A DNA stretch of 43,374 bases, from assembly GCA_029975275.1 (NCBI GenBank), contig JARKPN010000045.1, forward strand, positions 1 to 43,374, given 5' to 3'. Numbering within the stretch: the first letter of the stretch is position 1; each line of letters starts with the position of its first letter. This document shows positions 23,062 through 31,112 of this stretch, piece after piece. The notes beneath the pieces are model-generated. The model ran no database searches and had not been told where the DNA came from. It was given only the letters and a program-made list of their open reading frames with translations. Both the position numbers and the translations under genes were made by a program. This DNA comes from Geobacteraceae bacterium. Lineage in GTDB: Bacteria; Desulfobacterota; Desulfuromonadia; Geobacterales; Geobacteraceae.

Positions 23062-25569
23062 TTGAAAGCAGTGATTATGGCCGGAGGTTTCGGCACCAGG
23101 ATCCAACCGTTGACCAGCAGCATACCGAAGCCGATGATCCCTCTGGCGAACCGGCCCATCATGCTCCATATTGTGGAGCTGCTGAAGAAGCACGGCATAA
23201 CCGAGATGGTCATGCTCCTCTATCACCAGCCCGACGTTATCAAGAACTTCTTCCGGGACGGGTCCGATTTCGGCATCAAGGTGGAATACGTGACGCCCCT
23301 CCAGGACATGGGGACCGCGGGCGCGGTAAAGTGCGCCGAAAAGCTCCTTCCGGAGCGTTTCCTGGTCATCAGCGGCGACCTGCTCACCGATTTCAACCTG
23401 AAGAAGATCATAGACTTCCACGTTGAGCGGAAGGCCATGGCGACCATAACCCTCACCCCGGTGAAGGATCCGCTTCAGTTCGGGGTCGTGATCACCGACA
23501 AGGAAAAGCGGATCACCCAGTTCCTGGAAAAGCCGGGCTGGGGAGAGGTCATATCGGACACCATCAACACCGGCATCTATGTGCTCGAGCCCGAGATCTT
23601 CCGCTACATCCCGGAAGAGGAGAATTTCGACTTTTCCCACGACCTGTTCCCTATCCTGCTGGGGAAGGGGGATCCGCTGTTCGGCTACCCGGTCAAAGGG
23701 TACTGGCGTGACATCGGCAACACCGACTCCTATCGCGAGGCCCACCACGACATCTTCCACGGCAGGATCAACATCCGCATCGACGAGGAGAAGCAGGACC
23801 TGCTCGGCAAGGACATCCGCCTCGGCGCGGACGTGCGGCTGGAGGACCTCTCCAACCTGGAGGGGACGGTCATCCTGGGCGACAACTCCCAGATCCTGGG
23901 GAGCGCCCAGATCAAGGACTCTACGATCGGCCGCAACTGCACCATCGAGGCAGGCGCCAGGCTCTACCGGTGCGTGGTCTGGGACAACGTCTACATAAAG
24001 AAGGGCGCCAAGCTGGTCGATTCGGTCATCTGCAGCAACGTGAGCGTGGGCCACGGGGTCGTGATGGACGAGGGGGTCATCGTGGCGGACGACACCTCCA
24101 TCGGCGACGAGGCCTACATCAGGAAGGACATCAAGATCTGGCCGAAAAAAATGATCGAGGCCGGCGCCATCGTCTCCGACAACCTCATCTGGGGGGTCAA
24201 GTGGAAGAAGTCCCTGTTCGAGGGGGCCATGATCCGCGGGCTGACCAATATCGAGCTGACCCCGGAATTCATGGCCAAGCTGGGGTGCGCCTACGGCAGC
24301 ACCCTGCCGAAGGGGAGCTTCATCCTGGCCGGCCGCGACGCCCACCGTTCCTCGCGCATGCTGAAGCGGAGCTTCCTGGGCGGCATCCTCTCCACCGGGG
24401 TTAACGTCCGGGACCTGAAGGCGATCCCGCTCCCGCTGCTCCGGTACAAGCTCAAGACCTTCGGCGAGGTGGGAGGGGTGATGTTCCGGAAGGCCCAGGA
24501 CGACCCTGCCACCACGGAGATAGTGTTCCTCGACGCGGACGGGATCGATTTTTCCAGCTCCATGGGAAAGAACGTGGAGCGGATCTTCTTCAAGGAAAAC
24601 TTCCGCCGGGCCCACCATTCGGAACCGGGCGCCATCTCCGAGCTGGCCAACGTGGTCGATTTCTACCGCGAGGGCTTTCTTCGCGCCATTGATGTCGTAC
24701 CCACCAAAAAGGGGAGCTTCAAGGTTGTGGTGGACTTCTCCCATTCGCCGGCCAGCCAGATCCTGCCTGCCCTGCTCACCGCCATGGGGTGCGAGGTGGT
24801 CGCCCTCAACGCCTATATCGAGGAGCAGAGCGACGACACCAAGGGAGCGGACCTCTCCATGAGGCTGCAGCAGCTCTCCAAGATAGTGGTCGCCCTCGAG
24901 GCCCAGGCCGGCTTCTGGCTCAACCCCACGGCCGAGAGCATCATCCTGGTGGACGAGACCGGCGCGGTCAGGAGCGGCGCGGAACTCCTTTCCCTCATGA
25001 CCGCTCTCTCCCTCCAGGGGGGCGCCAAGGGTGTATTTGCCGCGCCGGTGTCGGCGCCGTCGGTCATCGAGCGGATAGCCAGCGAAAAGGGATGCACGGT
25101 CCGGCGCACCAAAAGCTCCGAGCGCTCCATGATCGAGGCGTCCCTCTCCTCGGAGGTGGTGCTGGCGGGTTCCATGCTCGGCCGGTTCGCCTTCCCCCGC
25201 TTCCAGAACGCCTTTGACGGCATGTTCGCCATCGCCAAGGCGGTGGAGCTGGCTGCTTCGAAGGGTACCCCGCTCTCGAAGACCATGCAGGAGATCCCGT
25301 TCCGGGCCTTCCTGGAGACCAAGATCACGTGCGTCTGGGAGATGAAGGGCGCGGTGATGCGCAAGATGAGCGAGGACAGCGTGGACAAGGAGGCGAACTT
25401 CATCGACGGCATCAAGGTCAGCTTCGGCGAGGACTGGGTACTGGTCCTCCCCGACCAGGCCCAGCCCTTCATCCGCATCGTGGTGGAGGCGAAGAAAGAG
25501 GAAACCGCCCGAACGCTGCTGAAGGAATACCGCGACAAGATAGAGTCGTGGAAGAAGGAGCTTTCCTGA
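23062..25569 (+). CDS. Nucleotidyltransferase / hexapeptide repeat / phosphomannomutase-like fusion
   Basis: An 835-residue fusion. Residues 1-235 form a sugar-1-phosphate nucleotidyltransferase domain with the signature AGGFGTRIQPLT and KPMIPLANRP. Residues about 245-370 are left-handed beta-helix hexapeptide repeats. The rest resembles phosphomannomutase (AGRDAHRSSR, STGVNVRDL), but the catalytic serine loop TASHNP is replaced by RKAQDDP (476-482) and the metal loop DGDADR by NPTAES (621-626). Mutase activity is therefore unlikely; the transferase may use mannose or glucose phosphate. The TTG start at 23062 has GGGAGG 10 bp upstream. The GH57 gene starts directly at the stop. Confidence 0.88.
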   Translation: MKAVIMAGGFGTRIQPLTSSIPKPMIPLANRPIMLHIVELLKKHGITEMVMLLYHQPDVIKNFFRDGSDFGIKVEYVTPLQDMGTAGAVKCAEKLLPERFLVISGDLLTDFNLKKIIDFHVERKAMATITLTPVKDPLQFGVVITDKEKRITQFLEKPGWGEVISDTINTGIYVLEPEIFRYIPEEENFDFSHDLFPILLGKGDPLFGYPVKGYWRDIGNTDSYREAHHDIFHGRINIRIDEEKQDLLGKDIRLGADVRLEDLSNLEGTVILGDNSQILGSAQIKDSTIGRNCTIEAGARLYRCVVWDNVYIKKGAKLVDSVICSNVSVGHGVVMDEGVIVADDTSIGDEAYIRKDIKIWPKKMIEAGAIVSDNLIWGVKWKKSLFEGAMIRGLTNIELTPEFMAKLGCAYGSTLPKGSFILAGRDAHRSSRMLKRSFLGGILSTGVNVRDLKAIPLPLLRYKLKTFGEVGGVMFRKAQDDPATTEIVFLDADGIDFSSSMGKNVERIFFKENFRRAHHSEPGAISELANVVDFYREGFLRAIDVVPTKKGSFKVVVDFSHSPASQILPALLTAMGCEVVALNAYIEEQSDDTKGADLSMRLQQLSKIVVALEAQAGFWLNPTAESIILVDETGAVRSGAELLSLMTALSLQGGAKGVFAAPVSAPSVIERIASEKGCTVRRTKSSERSMIEASLSSEVVLAGSMLGRFAFPRFQNAFDGMFAIAKAVELAASKGTPLSKTMQEIPFRAFLETKITCVWEMKGAVMRKMSEDSVDKEANFIDGIKVSFGEDWVLVLPDQAQPFIRIVVEAKKEETARTLLKEYRDKIESWKKELS

Positions 25570-27771
25570 GTGTCCGAGCCGCTGCAGGTGACATTTCTGT
25601 GGCACATGCACCAACCATGCTACCGGGATCCCCTGGCCGGCGAGTACGACCTCCCGTGGACCTATCTTCACGCCGTCAAGGATTACTACGACATGGCCGC
25701 CATCGTGGAGGAGACCGACGGCGCCAGGGTGGTCTTCAACCTGGTTCCCTCCCTGCTGGAGCAGATCCTTGACTATGCCGCCGGCACGGCCGTGGACACC
25801 TTCCTGCTCCACGCCGGGATGGATCCTGCTGCCATGACCGCCGAGAACCGGCGGTTCGTGCTGGACAACTTCTTTTCCGCCAACCGGGAGCGGATGATAG
25901 AGCCCTACCCCAGGTACCTGGAGCTCCTCTACCTGGCCGGCAACGGCTGGCGCGAGGCCTCGGACGACCGGATACGGCGGTTCGGAGACCAGGAGATCCT
26001 GGACCTCCAGGTATGGTTTTACCTGGCCTGGACCGGTGAGGCGGCCCGCCGTCGCCGACCCGAGCTGCGGGAGCTGCTGGCCAAGGGGAGGAATTTCACC
26101 CCCGAGGACAAACGGCTCCTGTTCCACACGCACGGCGAACTGCTCCGGGAGATCATACCGCTCTACCGGAGGCTCCACGAACAGGGAAAGGCCGAGCTGT
26201 CGGTCTCGCCCTACTATCACCCCATTCTCCCGCTGCTGTGCGACATGGGGAGCGCCAGGGTCGCCATGCCCAGGGCGAGTCTCCCCGGGGTCTGCTTTCG
26301 CCACCCGGAGGATGCCCGTGCCCAGGTGACCCTGGCGATGGACTACTTCAGCGGGGTATTCGGTTTCGCTCCCGCAGGGATGTGGCCCTCGGAGGGGGCG
26401 GTGAGCGATGAGGCCCTGTCGGTCATGGCCGGCTGCGGGATCAGGTGGGCCGCCAGCGACGAGGGAGTCCTGGCGGCCAGTCTCTCCACCGGCCTGGGCG
26501 AAGGGAAGCGGAGGCTGTACCGGCCCTACGTCTTCGGCGGCGATGGGGACAAGATCGCGCTCCTGTTCCGGGACCGGCACCTGTCGGACCTCATCGGCTT
26601 CAGCTATTCCCGCTGGGAAGCGGAGAAGGCCGCGGAAGACCTGGTCGGGAGGCTTGTCGACATCGGCAAGCGGTTTCCCGGCGCGCTGGTGACCGTGATC
26701 CTGGATGGTGAGAACGCCTGGGAGCACTACCCGGAAAACGGTTTCGCATTCCTTACCGGCCTCTACCGCAGGATCGCCGCACGGCCGGGCCTCGACCTGA
26801 CCCTGCCGTCCGAGGCGCTGGGGCGCTTTCGGGATCCACCGCTGCTGAGCCATGTCCATCCCGGTTCCTGGATTAACGCCAATTACGGCATCTGGGTGGG
26901 ACACCCGGAAGAGAACGTCGCCTGGGAACAACTCGAGCGGGCCAGGGAGGCCGCCGTCACGGGAAGCGACCAGGTCGCGGCCCTCCTGTCCGCTTCAGGA
27001 GTGGCGAACAGCGGGATCGGCGGGGAGGATGCCACGGCAGGCCTGGTCCTCAGGCGCCTCTATGCGGCCGAGGGGAGCGACTGGTTCTGGTGGTACGGAG
27101 ACGACCACTTCTCTCCCCACAGCCACCATTTCGACCGGCTGTTCCGCAACAACCTGATCGCCATCTACCGGCTGCTGGACATGGAGGTGCCCAGGGAGCT
27201 GTTCGAGCCCATCAAACGGATCACCCCGGCAGGGCTGGTGCGCGAGCCGGCGACCCTCATCACCCCCCGGATCAACGGGATGGTGGACGATTACTTCGAA
27301 TGGCTGGGGGCCGGTCTGTACGACCTGAGCAGGCAGTCCTCGGCCATGCATGCATCCGAGAGCCTGCTGCTCTGCTTTTTCTACGGTTACGACGGTCATT
27401 CCTTTTATTTCAGGGTTGACAGCGCCTCCCCCCTTGAGAAGATGCTGCGCAGGGGGGACGTGCTGAGGCTCCACCTGCTGCTCGAGAGGGAATTCCTGCT
27501 GGTCATGTACGCCGGGTCGACCGAAGGGGAGATCCTGGTCAAGGACCAGGCGGCATGGATCGGGGCCGGGACGCGGTTCCAGTGGAGGATCGGCCCGGTG
27601 TGCGAGGCCCGGGTTCCCTTGTCCGCCATCTGTCCGGAAAAGGGGCGGCCCTTGTTTGCATACCTGACCCTGACGCGGGGAGATGAGGAGATCGGACGCT
27701 GGCCGACCCATGCTCCCATGGCCTTGACCTACCGTGGGCCGGAACTGGAGCTGGAGAACTGGCTGGTGTGA
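25570..27771 (+). CDS. Glycoside hydrolase family 57 protein
   Basis: This 733-residue protein begins with the GH57 first block, LWHMHQPCYRDP, and continues with the other conserved regions. The nucleophile Glu275 lies in GMWPSEGAVSDE and the acid/base Asp379 in ILDGENAWEHY. GH57 enzymes act on alpha-glucans as amylases, amylopullulanases, 4-alpha-glucanotransferases or branching enzymes; the specificity cannot be read here. No signal peptide is present, so it acts in the cytoplasm on storage polysaccharide. GTG 25570 abuts the previous stop. A C-terminal beta-rich region follows the catalytic part. The position between a sugar nucleotidyltransferase and galT/glgA supports glycogen or maltodextrin metabolism. 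Confidence 0.9.
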   Translation: MSEPLQVTFLWHMHQPCYRDPLAGEYDLPWTYLHAVKDYYDMAAIVEETDGARVVFNLVPSLLEQILDYAAGTAVDTFLLHAGMDPAAMTAENRRFVLDNFFSANRERMIEPYPRYLELLYLAGNGWREASDDRIRRFGDQEILDLQVWFYLAWTGEAARRRRPELRELLAKGRNFTPEDKRLLFHTHGELLREIIPLYRRLHEQGKAELSVSPYYHPILPLLCDMGSARVAMPRASLPGVCFRHPEDARAQVTLAMDYFSGVFGFAPAGMWPSEGAVSDEALSVMAGCGIRWAASDEGVLAASLSTGLGEGKRRLYRPYVFGGDGDKIALLFRDRHLSDLIGFSYSRWEAEKAAEDLVGRLVDIGKRFPGALVTVILDGENAWEHYPENGFAFLTGLYRRIAARPGLDLTLPSEALGRFRDPPLLSHVHPGSWINANYGIWVGHPEENVAWEQLERAREAAVTGSDQVAALLSASGVANSGIGGEDATAGLVLRRLYAAEGSDWFWWYGDDHFSPHSHHFDRLFRNNLIAIYRLLDMEVPRELFEPIKRITPAGLVREPATLITPRINGMVDDYFEWLGAGLYDLSRQSSAMHASESLLLCFFYGYDGHSFYFRVDSASPLEKMLRRGDVLRLHLLLEREFLLVMYAGSTEGEILVKDQAAWIGAGTRFQWRIGPVCEARVPLSAICPEKGRPLFAYLTLTRGDEEIGRWPTHAPMALTYRGPELELENWLV

Positions 27772-27795
27772 ACCTGCAGCGAAATTGGAGGAACC

Positions 27796-28830
27796 ATGTC
27801 CGAACTGCGCTGGGATCCGCTGAAGCGTCACTGGGTCATTATCGCCGCCGACCGCGGCAGGCGGCCGAACGATTTTCTCGCGGCCGAGCCGCCCACCCCC
27901 ATGATGAACTGTCCTTTCTGCTACGGCAACGAGGACAAGACACACCGCGAGATATTCGCCATCCGGCCGTCCGGGCCGCCCGACTCGCCCAACTGGATAG
28001 TGAGGGTCATCCCCAACAAGTACCCGGTCCTCAGGGTCGAGGGGGAGCTGAAGAGCCGCGGCCACGGACTCTATGACGTGATGAACGGTATCGGCGCCCA
28101 TGAGATCATCATCGAGACGCCGGAGCATGCCAAGGGAATGGCGGACCTTTCCCCTGAACAGATAGCCCTGGTGCTGAAGGCCTACCGCTCGCGCATCCTG
28201 GATCTCCGCCAGGACGTGCGGCTCAGGTACCTGGTCATGTTCAAGAACCATGGACTGCGGGCCGGAGCCAGCCTCAGCCATTCCCACAGCCAGCTCATCG
28301 CGGTGCCCCTGGTGCCGCCGGTGGCGGTGACCGAGCTCAAGGCCTGCCGGGAGTTCTTCGACCAGAAGGGGCGCTGCGTCTTCTGCGACATCATCGACTT
28401 CGAGCTCCAGTCTGGCGACCGGATCGTAAGGGATCTGCCGGGTTACCTGATTTTCGCGCCATTTGCCTCAAGCCTTCCGTTCGAGCTTCGGCTCTTCCCC
28501 AAGCGGCATTCCCACGACTTCGCGCTCCTCGGAGACGACGAGCTCGGAGAACTCGCCTTTGCCATGAAGGACATGCTGCTCCGGTTGAAGGAAGTGCTGA
28601 AAGACCCTCCCTACAACTTCATCCTCCATACATCCCCTTCGCTCATGCCCCGGCCGGGGAGGCCCGACTTCTGGAGCTCCATCGAGTACGACTTTCACTG
28701 GCACATCGAGCTGGTGCCCCGGATCACCCCCACGGCGGGATTCGAGTGGGGCACCGGCTTCCATATAAATCCGACTCCGCCCGAGGAGGCGGCCGCGTTC
28801 CTGAGGGGGGCGCCGGTCCAGAGCCCGTAA
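27796..28830 (+). CDS. galT: Galactose-1-phosphate uridylyltransferase family protein
   Basis: A 344-residue HIT-superfamily nucleotidyltransferase. Zinc-ligand-type cysteines are seen in CPFCYGNE and again in CVFCDII. The active-site block is HSHSQLIAVPL, where GalT has HPHGQ-like sequences. ATG 27796 has GGAGG about 7 bp upstream. It lies between a GH57 gene and glycogen synthase, so it may process glucose-1-phosphate or ADP-sugars rather than galactose; ADP-glucose phosphorylases belong to the same family. No galK or galE is nearby. The family is certain, the substrate is not. Confidence 0.85.
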   Translation: MSELRWDPLKRHWVIIAADRGRRPNDFLAAEPPTPMMNCPFCYGNEDKTHREIFAIRPSGPPDSPNWIVRVIPNKYPVLRVEGELKSRGHGLYDVMNGIGAHEIIIETPEHAKGMADLSPEQIALVLKAYRSRILDLRQDVRLRYLVMFKNHGLRAGASLSHSHSQLIAVPLVPPVAVTELKACREFFDQKGRCVFCDIIDFELQSGDRIVRDLPGYLIFAPFASSLPFELRLFPKRHSHDFALLGDDELGELAFAMKDMLLRLKEVLKDPPYNFILHTSPSLMPRPGRPDFWSSIEYDFHWHIELVPRITPTAGFEWGTGFHINPTPPEEAAAFLRGAPVQSP

Positions 28831-28935
28831 CGCTCCGGGGCAGCTTAGGGTCGGCCCCCATTGAATCTTTCCGGATGAAAAATACAATCATCTTTCAATA
28901 TTGACTCAAGAACTGGGTAATCTGGTTGAAGAATT

Positions 28936-28965
28936 TTGACAAAAGGGCATTGTTTGGATTATAAA
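28936..28965 (+). promoter_or_regulatory. Candidate sigma-70 promoter of glgA
   Basis: TTGACA (28936-28941), an 18-bp spacer and TATAAA (28960-28965). Transcription starting near 28972 would give a leader of about 65 nt. It lets glgA be expressed apart from the long upstream operon. Confidence 0.65.
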
Positions 28966-29037
28966 GATCCGGCGCTATCATTGCGGCTGCAGGATGGAGC
29001 CACACCGTTTTTTATATCCCACAGAAGAGGATGTTTT

Positions 29038-30489
29038 ATGAAAATCTTATTTGTCGCCTCGGAAGTCTCCCCCTTCGCGAAGACCGGCGGCCTGGCCGAC
29101 GTGACCGGATCCCTCCCCAGGGCCCTCAGGAAGCAGAGGCATGATGTGCGCATCATAATGCCCCTCTACCAGTGCATTGAAGATAGCGGCTTTCCCATAA
29201 AAAAAGCCAGGAAAGGGGTGGAGGCCCTAATCGGCGGGGTCCTGGAGAAGGGACTGCTCCGCCAGACAACACTGGACGACATCCCGGTCTACCTGATCGA
29301 CCGGAAGGAATATTTTCAGCGTCCCCATCTCTACGGCACCCCGGCCGGCGACTACCCGGACAACAGCCGGCGGTTCGGCTTCTTCTGCCGGGGGGTGGTG
29401 GACCTTCTGAAACGGCTGGACTTCCGGCCCGACATCATCCACTGTCATGACTGGCAGACCGCCCTGGTTCCCACGATTATCCGCTATGAGCATCAGGACG
29501 ACCCCTTCTTCCTCAAGACCGCCCTGATATACACCATACACAACCTGGCATACCAGGGGCTGTTCCCGGCGGAGGCGCTCTCCGAACTGGGGCTCGACCC
29601 CTCCTACTTCACCATCGACAGGCTGGAATACTACGGCAAGGTGAACCTGATGAAGGGAGGGATTCTCACGGCCGATGTAGTCAACACGGTGTCAGCTTCC
29701 TACTGTCGCGAGATCCGGACCGAAGAGATGGGGTGCGGTCTCGACGGGGTACTGCGGCAGCGGGACCACGACCTGTACGGCATCCTGAACGGGATAGACT
29801 ACAACGAGTGGAACCCGGCCACCGACCCGGCGCTTTTCAAGAACTACACCGCCTCGGCCCTTTCCGGCAAGGCCGCCGGCAAGAAGGCCCTGCAGAAGGC
29901 CCTCGGTCTGGAGCAGCGACCGGATATCCCGCTCCTGGGCATGATTACCCGGCTGTCGGCCCAGAAGGGGATCGACCTGCTGGAAAAGCTCCTGCCCAGG
30001 TTCAGGTCGTCGAGGCTGCAACTGGTGATCCTCGGCACCGGGGACGAGCGGTACATGACCATGCTCTCCGCCTTCCAGAAAAAAGGCGCCGACAACATCT
30101 CCATCCACCTGGCCTTCGACCAGGTCCTGGCCCGCAGGGTCTACGCGGCCAGCGACATGTTTCTCATGCCGTCCCACTACGAGCCGTGCGGCCTCGGGCA
30201 GCTCATCGCCCTCCGCTACGGCGCCATCCCGGTGGTCAGGAAGACGGGAGGCCTTGCCGACACGGTTTTCGATGCCAGGGACGGCTTTCGCGAGCCGAAC
30301 GGGTTCACCTTTGACGAGTATTCCCCCAAGGCATTCTGGGGTGCGGTCGCCAGGGCGCTCGAGGCCTACGGCGAGCGGAAATCGTGGGACAGGATGGTAA
30401 GGAGCGGCATGAACTCCGATTACTCCTGGGAGCACTCCGCAGGCGAGTACGAGGCCATGTACGAAAAGGCCCTGAAAAAGGTGCGCTGA
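29038..30489 (+). CDS. glgA: Glycogen synthase (ADP-glucose type)
   Basis: A 483-residue GT5 glycosyltransferase that extends alpha-1,4-glucan chains from ADP-glucose. The N-terminal motif KTGGLADVTGSLP (about 15-27) binds the nucleotide sugar, and the C-terminal domain carries SHYEPCGLGQLIALRYG and KTGGLADTV. The length is normal for bacterial GlgA. ATG 29038 follows GAAGAGG 7 bp upstream; a longer in-frame start at 28936 would include the promoter and is rejected. No glgC or glgB is present, so ADP-glucose is supplied from elsewhere or by the nucleotidyltransferase fusion. The stop shares one base with the next start. Confidence 0.95.
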   Translation: MKILFVASEVSPFAKTGGLADVTGSLPRALRKQRHDVRIIMPLYQCIEDSGFPIKKARKGVEALIGGVLEKGLLRQTTLDDIPVYLIDRKEYFQRPHLYGTPAGDYPDNSRRFGFFCRGVVDLLKRLDFRPDIIHCHDWQTALVPTIIRYEHQDDPFFLKTALIYTIHNLAYQGLFPAEALSELGLDPSYFTIDRLEYYGKVNLMKGGILTADVVNTVSASYCREIRTEEMGCGLDGVLRQRDHDLYGILNGIDYNEWNPATDPALFKNYTASALSGKAAGKKALQKALGLEQRPDIPLLGMITRLSAQKGIDLLEKLLPRFRSSRLQLVILGTGDERYMTMLSAFQKKGADNISIHLAFDQVLARRVYAASDMFLMPSHYEPCGLGQLIALRYGAIPVVRKTGGLADTVFDARDGFREPNGFTFDEYSPKAFWGAVARALEAYGERKSWDRMVRSGMNSDYSWEHSAGEYEAMYEKALKKVR

Positions 30490-30659
30490 TGAAGGATAAG
30501 CCGGAAGGTCCCGCGGAATTTAAGGAACTGGCCGAGGAGATCCGGAATCTGCTGAAGGATAACCGGCGGTTTCTGGATCGGGTCATGGAAGAGGACTTCG
30601 AGCCCGAGGACGAGGAAAACGGCTCAGGCGACTCCATGGAGGATTTCGAGGAACTGTAG
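30489..30659 (+). CDS. Small acidic protein coupled to glgA (unknown function)
   Basis: A 56-residue ORF whose ATG overlaps the glgA stop (TGATG at 30487-30491). It starts MKDKPEGPAEFKELAEEIRN, has a short predicted helix (residues 10-35) and ends in a tail almost entirely Asp, Glu, Gly and Ser. There is no membrane segment and no cysteine. I do not recognise a family. Tight coupling to glgA suggests a glycogen synthase-associated or regulatory peptide, but this is only context. Confidence 0.6.
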   Translation: MKDKPEGPAEFKELAEEIRNLLKDNRRFLDRVMEEDFEPEDEENGSGDSMEDFEEL

Positions 30660-30723
30660 CGCTCCCGGATGCATTCGAAGAAAAATCTCCTGAAAATCTA
30701 ATCAATATCGGTATCATCCGCCG

Positions 30724-30759
30724 GGATGAACGCCCGGGCTTTTCGTAGGGCGTTCGTCC
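30724..30759 (+). ncRNA. Hairpin leader of the 46-residue ORF (possible structured RNA)
   Basis: GGATGAACGCCC (30724-30735) pairs with GGGCGTTCGTCC (30748-30759) with one mismatch, forming a 12-bp stem. A smaller CAGG/CCTG stem follows at 30762-30773. The ORF starts 75 bp downstream. The hairpin has no following T-run, so it is not a typical terminator. A known riboswitch class was not recognised. Confidence 0.4.
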
Positions 30760-30834
30760 GTCAGGTAGAGCCTGTTGCGTTCCGAGGGTGCGTGTGCCGC
30801 AGGATATTTATTATTTTTTCAGGGGGTAAACTGA

Positions 30835-30975
30835 ATGGAAAAAGCATCGCAAGCGACTCAGTCCGAAACCGAACTGGCCCTGTTCATCAAACAGGTCGGA
30901 GAGAATTTCCAGGCTGCCGGACAACGGAAATCCGGCGGATGGTTGAGCAATCTGCTGAAGAAGCTGTTTGTCTGA
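30835..30975 (+). CDS. 46-residue small protein (unknown function)
   Basis: The ORF starts at ATG 30835, 8 bp after AGGGGG (30821-30826), and stops at TGA 30973-30975. It encodes a polar, Gln/Glu-rich N-terminal part (MEKASQATQSETELALFIKQ) and a basic, hydrophobic C-terminus (GGWLSNLLKKLFV) that could be an amphipathic membrane-binding helix. It has a good ribosome site, a structured leader and its own strong terminator 5 bp after the stop, which argues for a real, independently expressed gene. I know no family for it. Confidence 0.6.
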   Translation: MEKASQATQSETELALFIKQVGENFQAAGQRKSGGWLSNLLKKLFV

Positions 30976-30980
30976 AAACG

Positions 30981-31010
30981 AACCCCCCGTCCGAAAACCG
31001 GGGGGTTTTT
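30981..31010 (+). terminator. Rho-independent terminator
   Basis: AACCCCCCG (30981-30989) pairs perfectly with CGGGGGGTT (30999-31007), followed by a T-run ending at 31010. It ends the small ORF transcript and may also stop the convergent lipoprotein transcript, since TTCGTTTTC follows the stem on the minus strand. Confidence 0.85.
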
Positions 31011-31112
31011 CATGCCCGCTCAGGCACGGGTATCCTGCCGGGTCAGGGGCCGCGCGTACCTCGGCCGAAGCCCCTGAACCGGCGCAAAAGTCCTCGGATA
31101 CGTCCCTGGCGG

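Noticed and set aside
23029..26931. 1300-codon open frame on the minus strand opposite the nucleotidyltransferase and GH57 genes
   Set aside because: It is the antisense shadow of two clearly homologous genes; high GC at third codon positions removes stops. Its translation shows no domain.
30724..30759. Possible cyclic di-GMP or other known riboswitch in the small ORF leader
   Set aside because: The conserved core bases of known classes I remember are not present; kept only as an unclassified hairpin.
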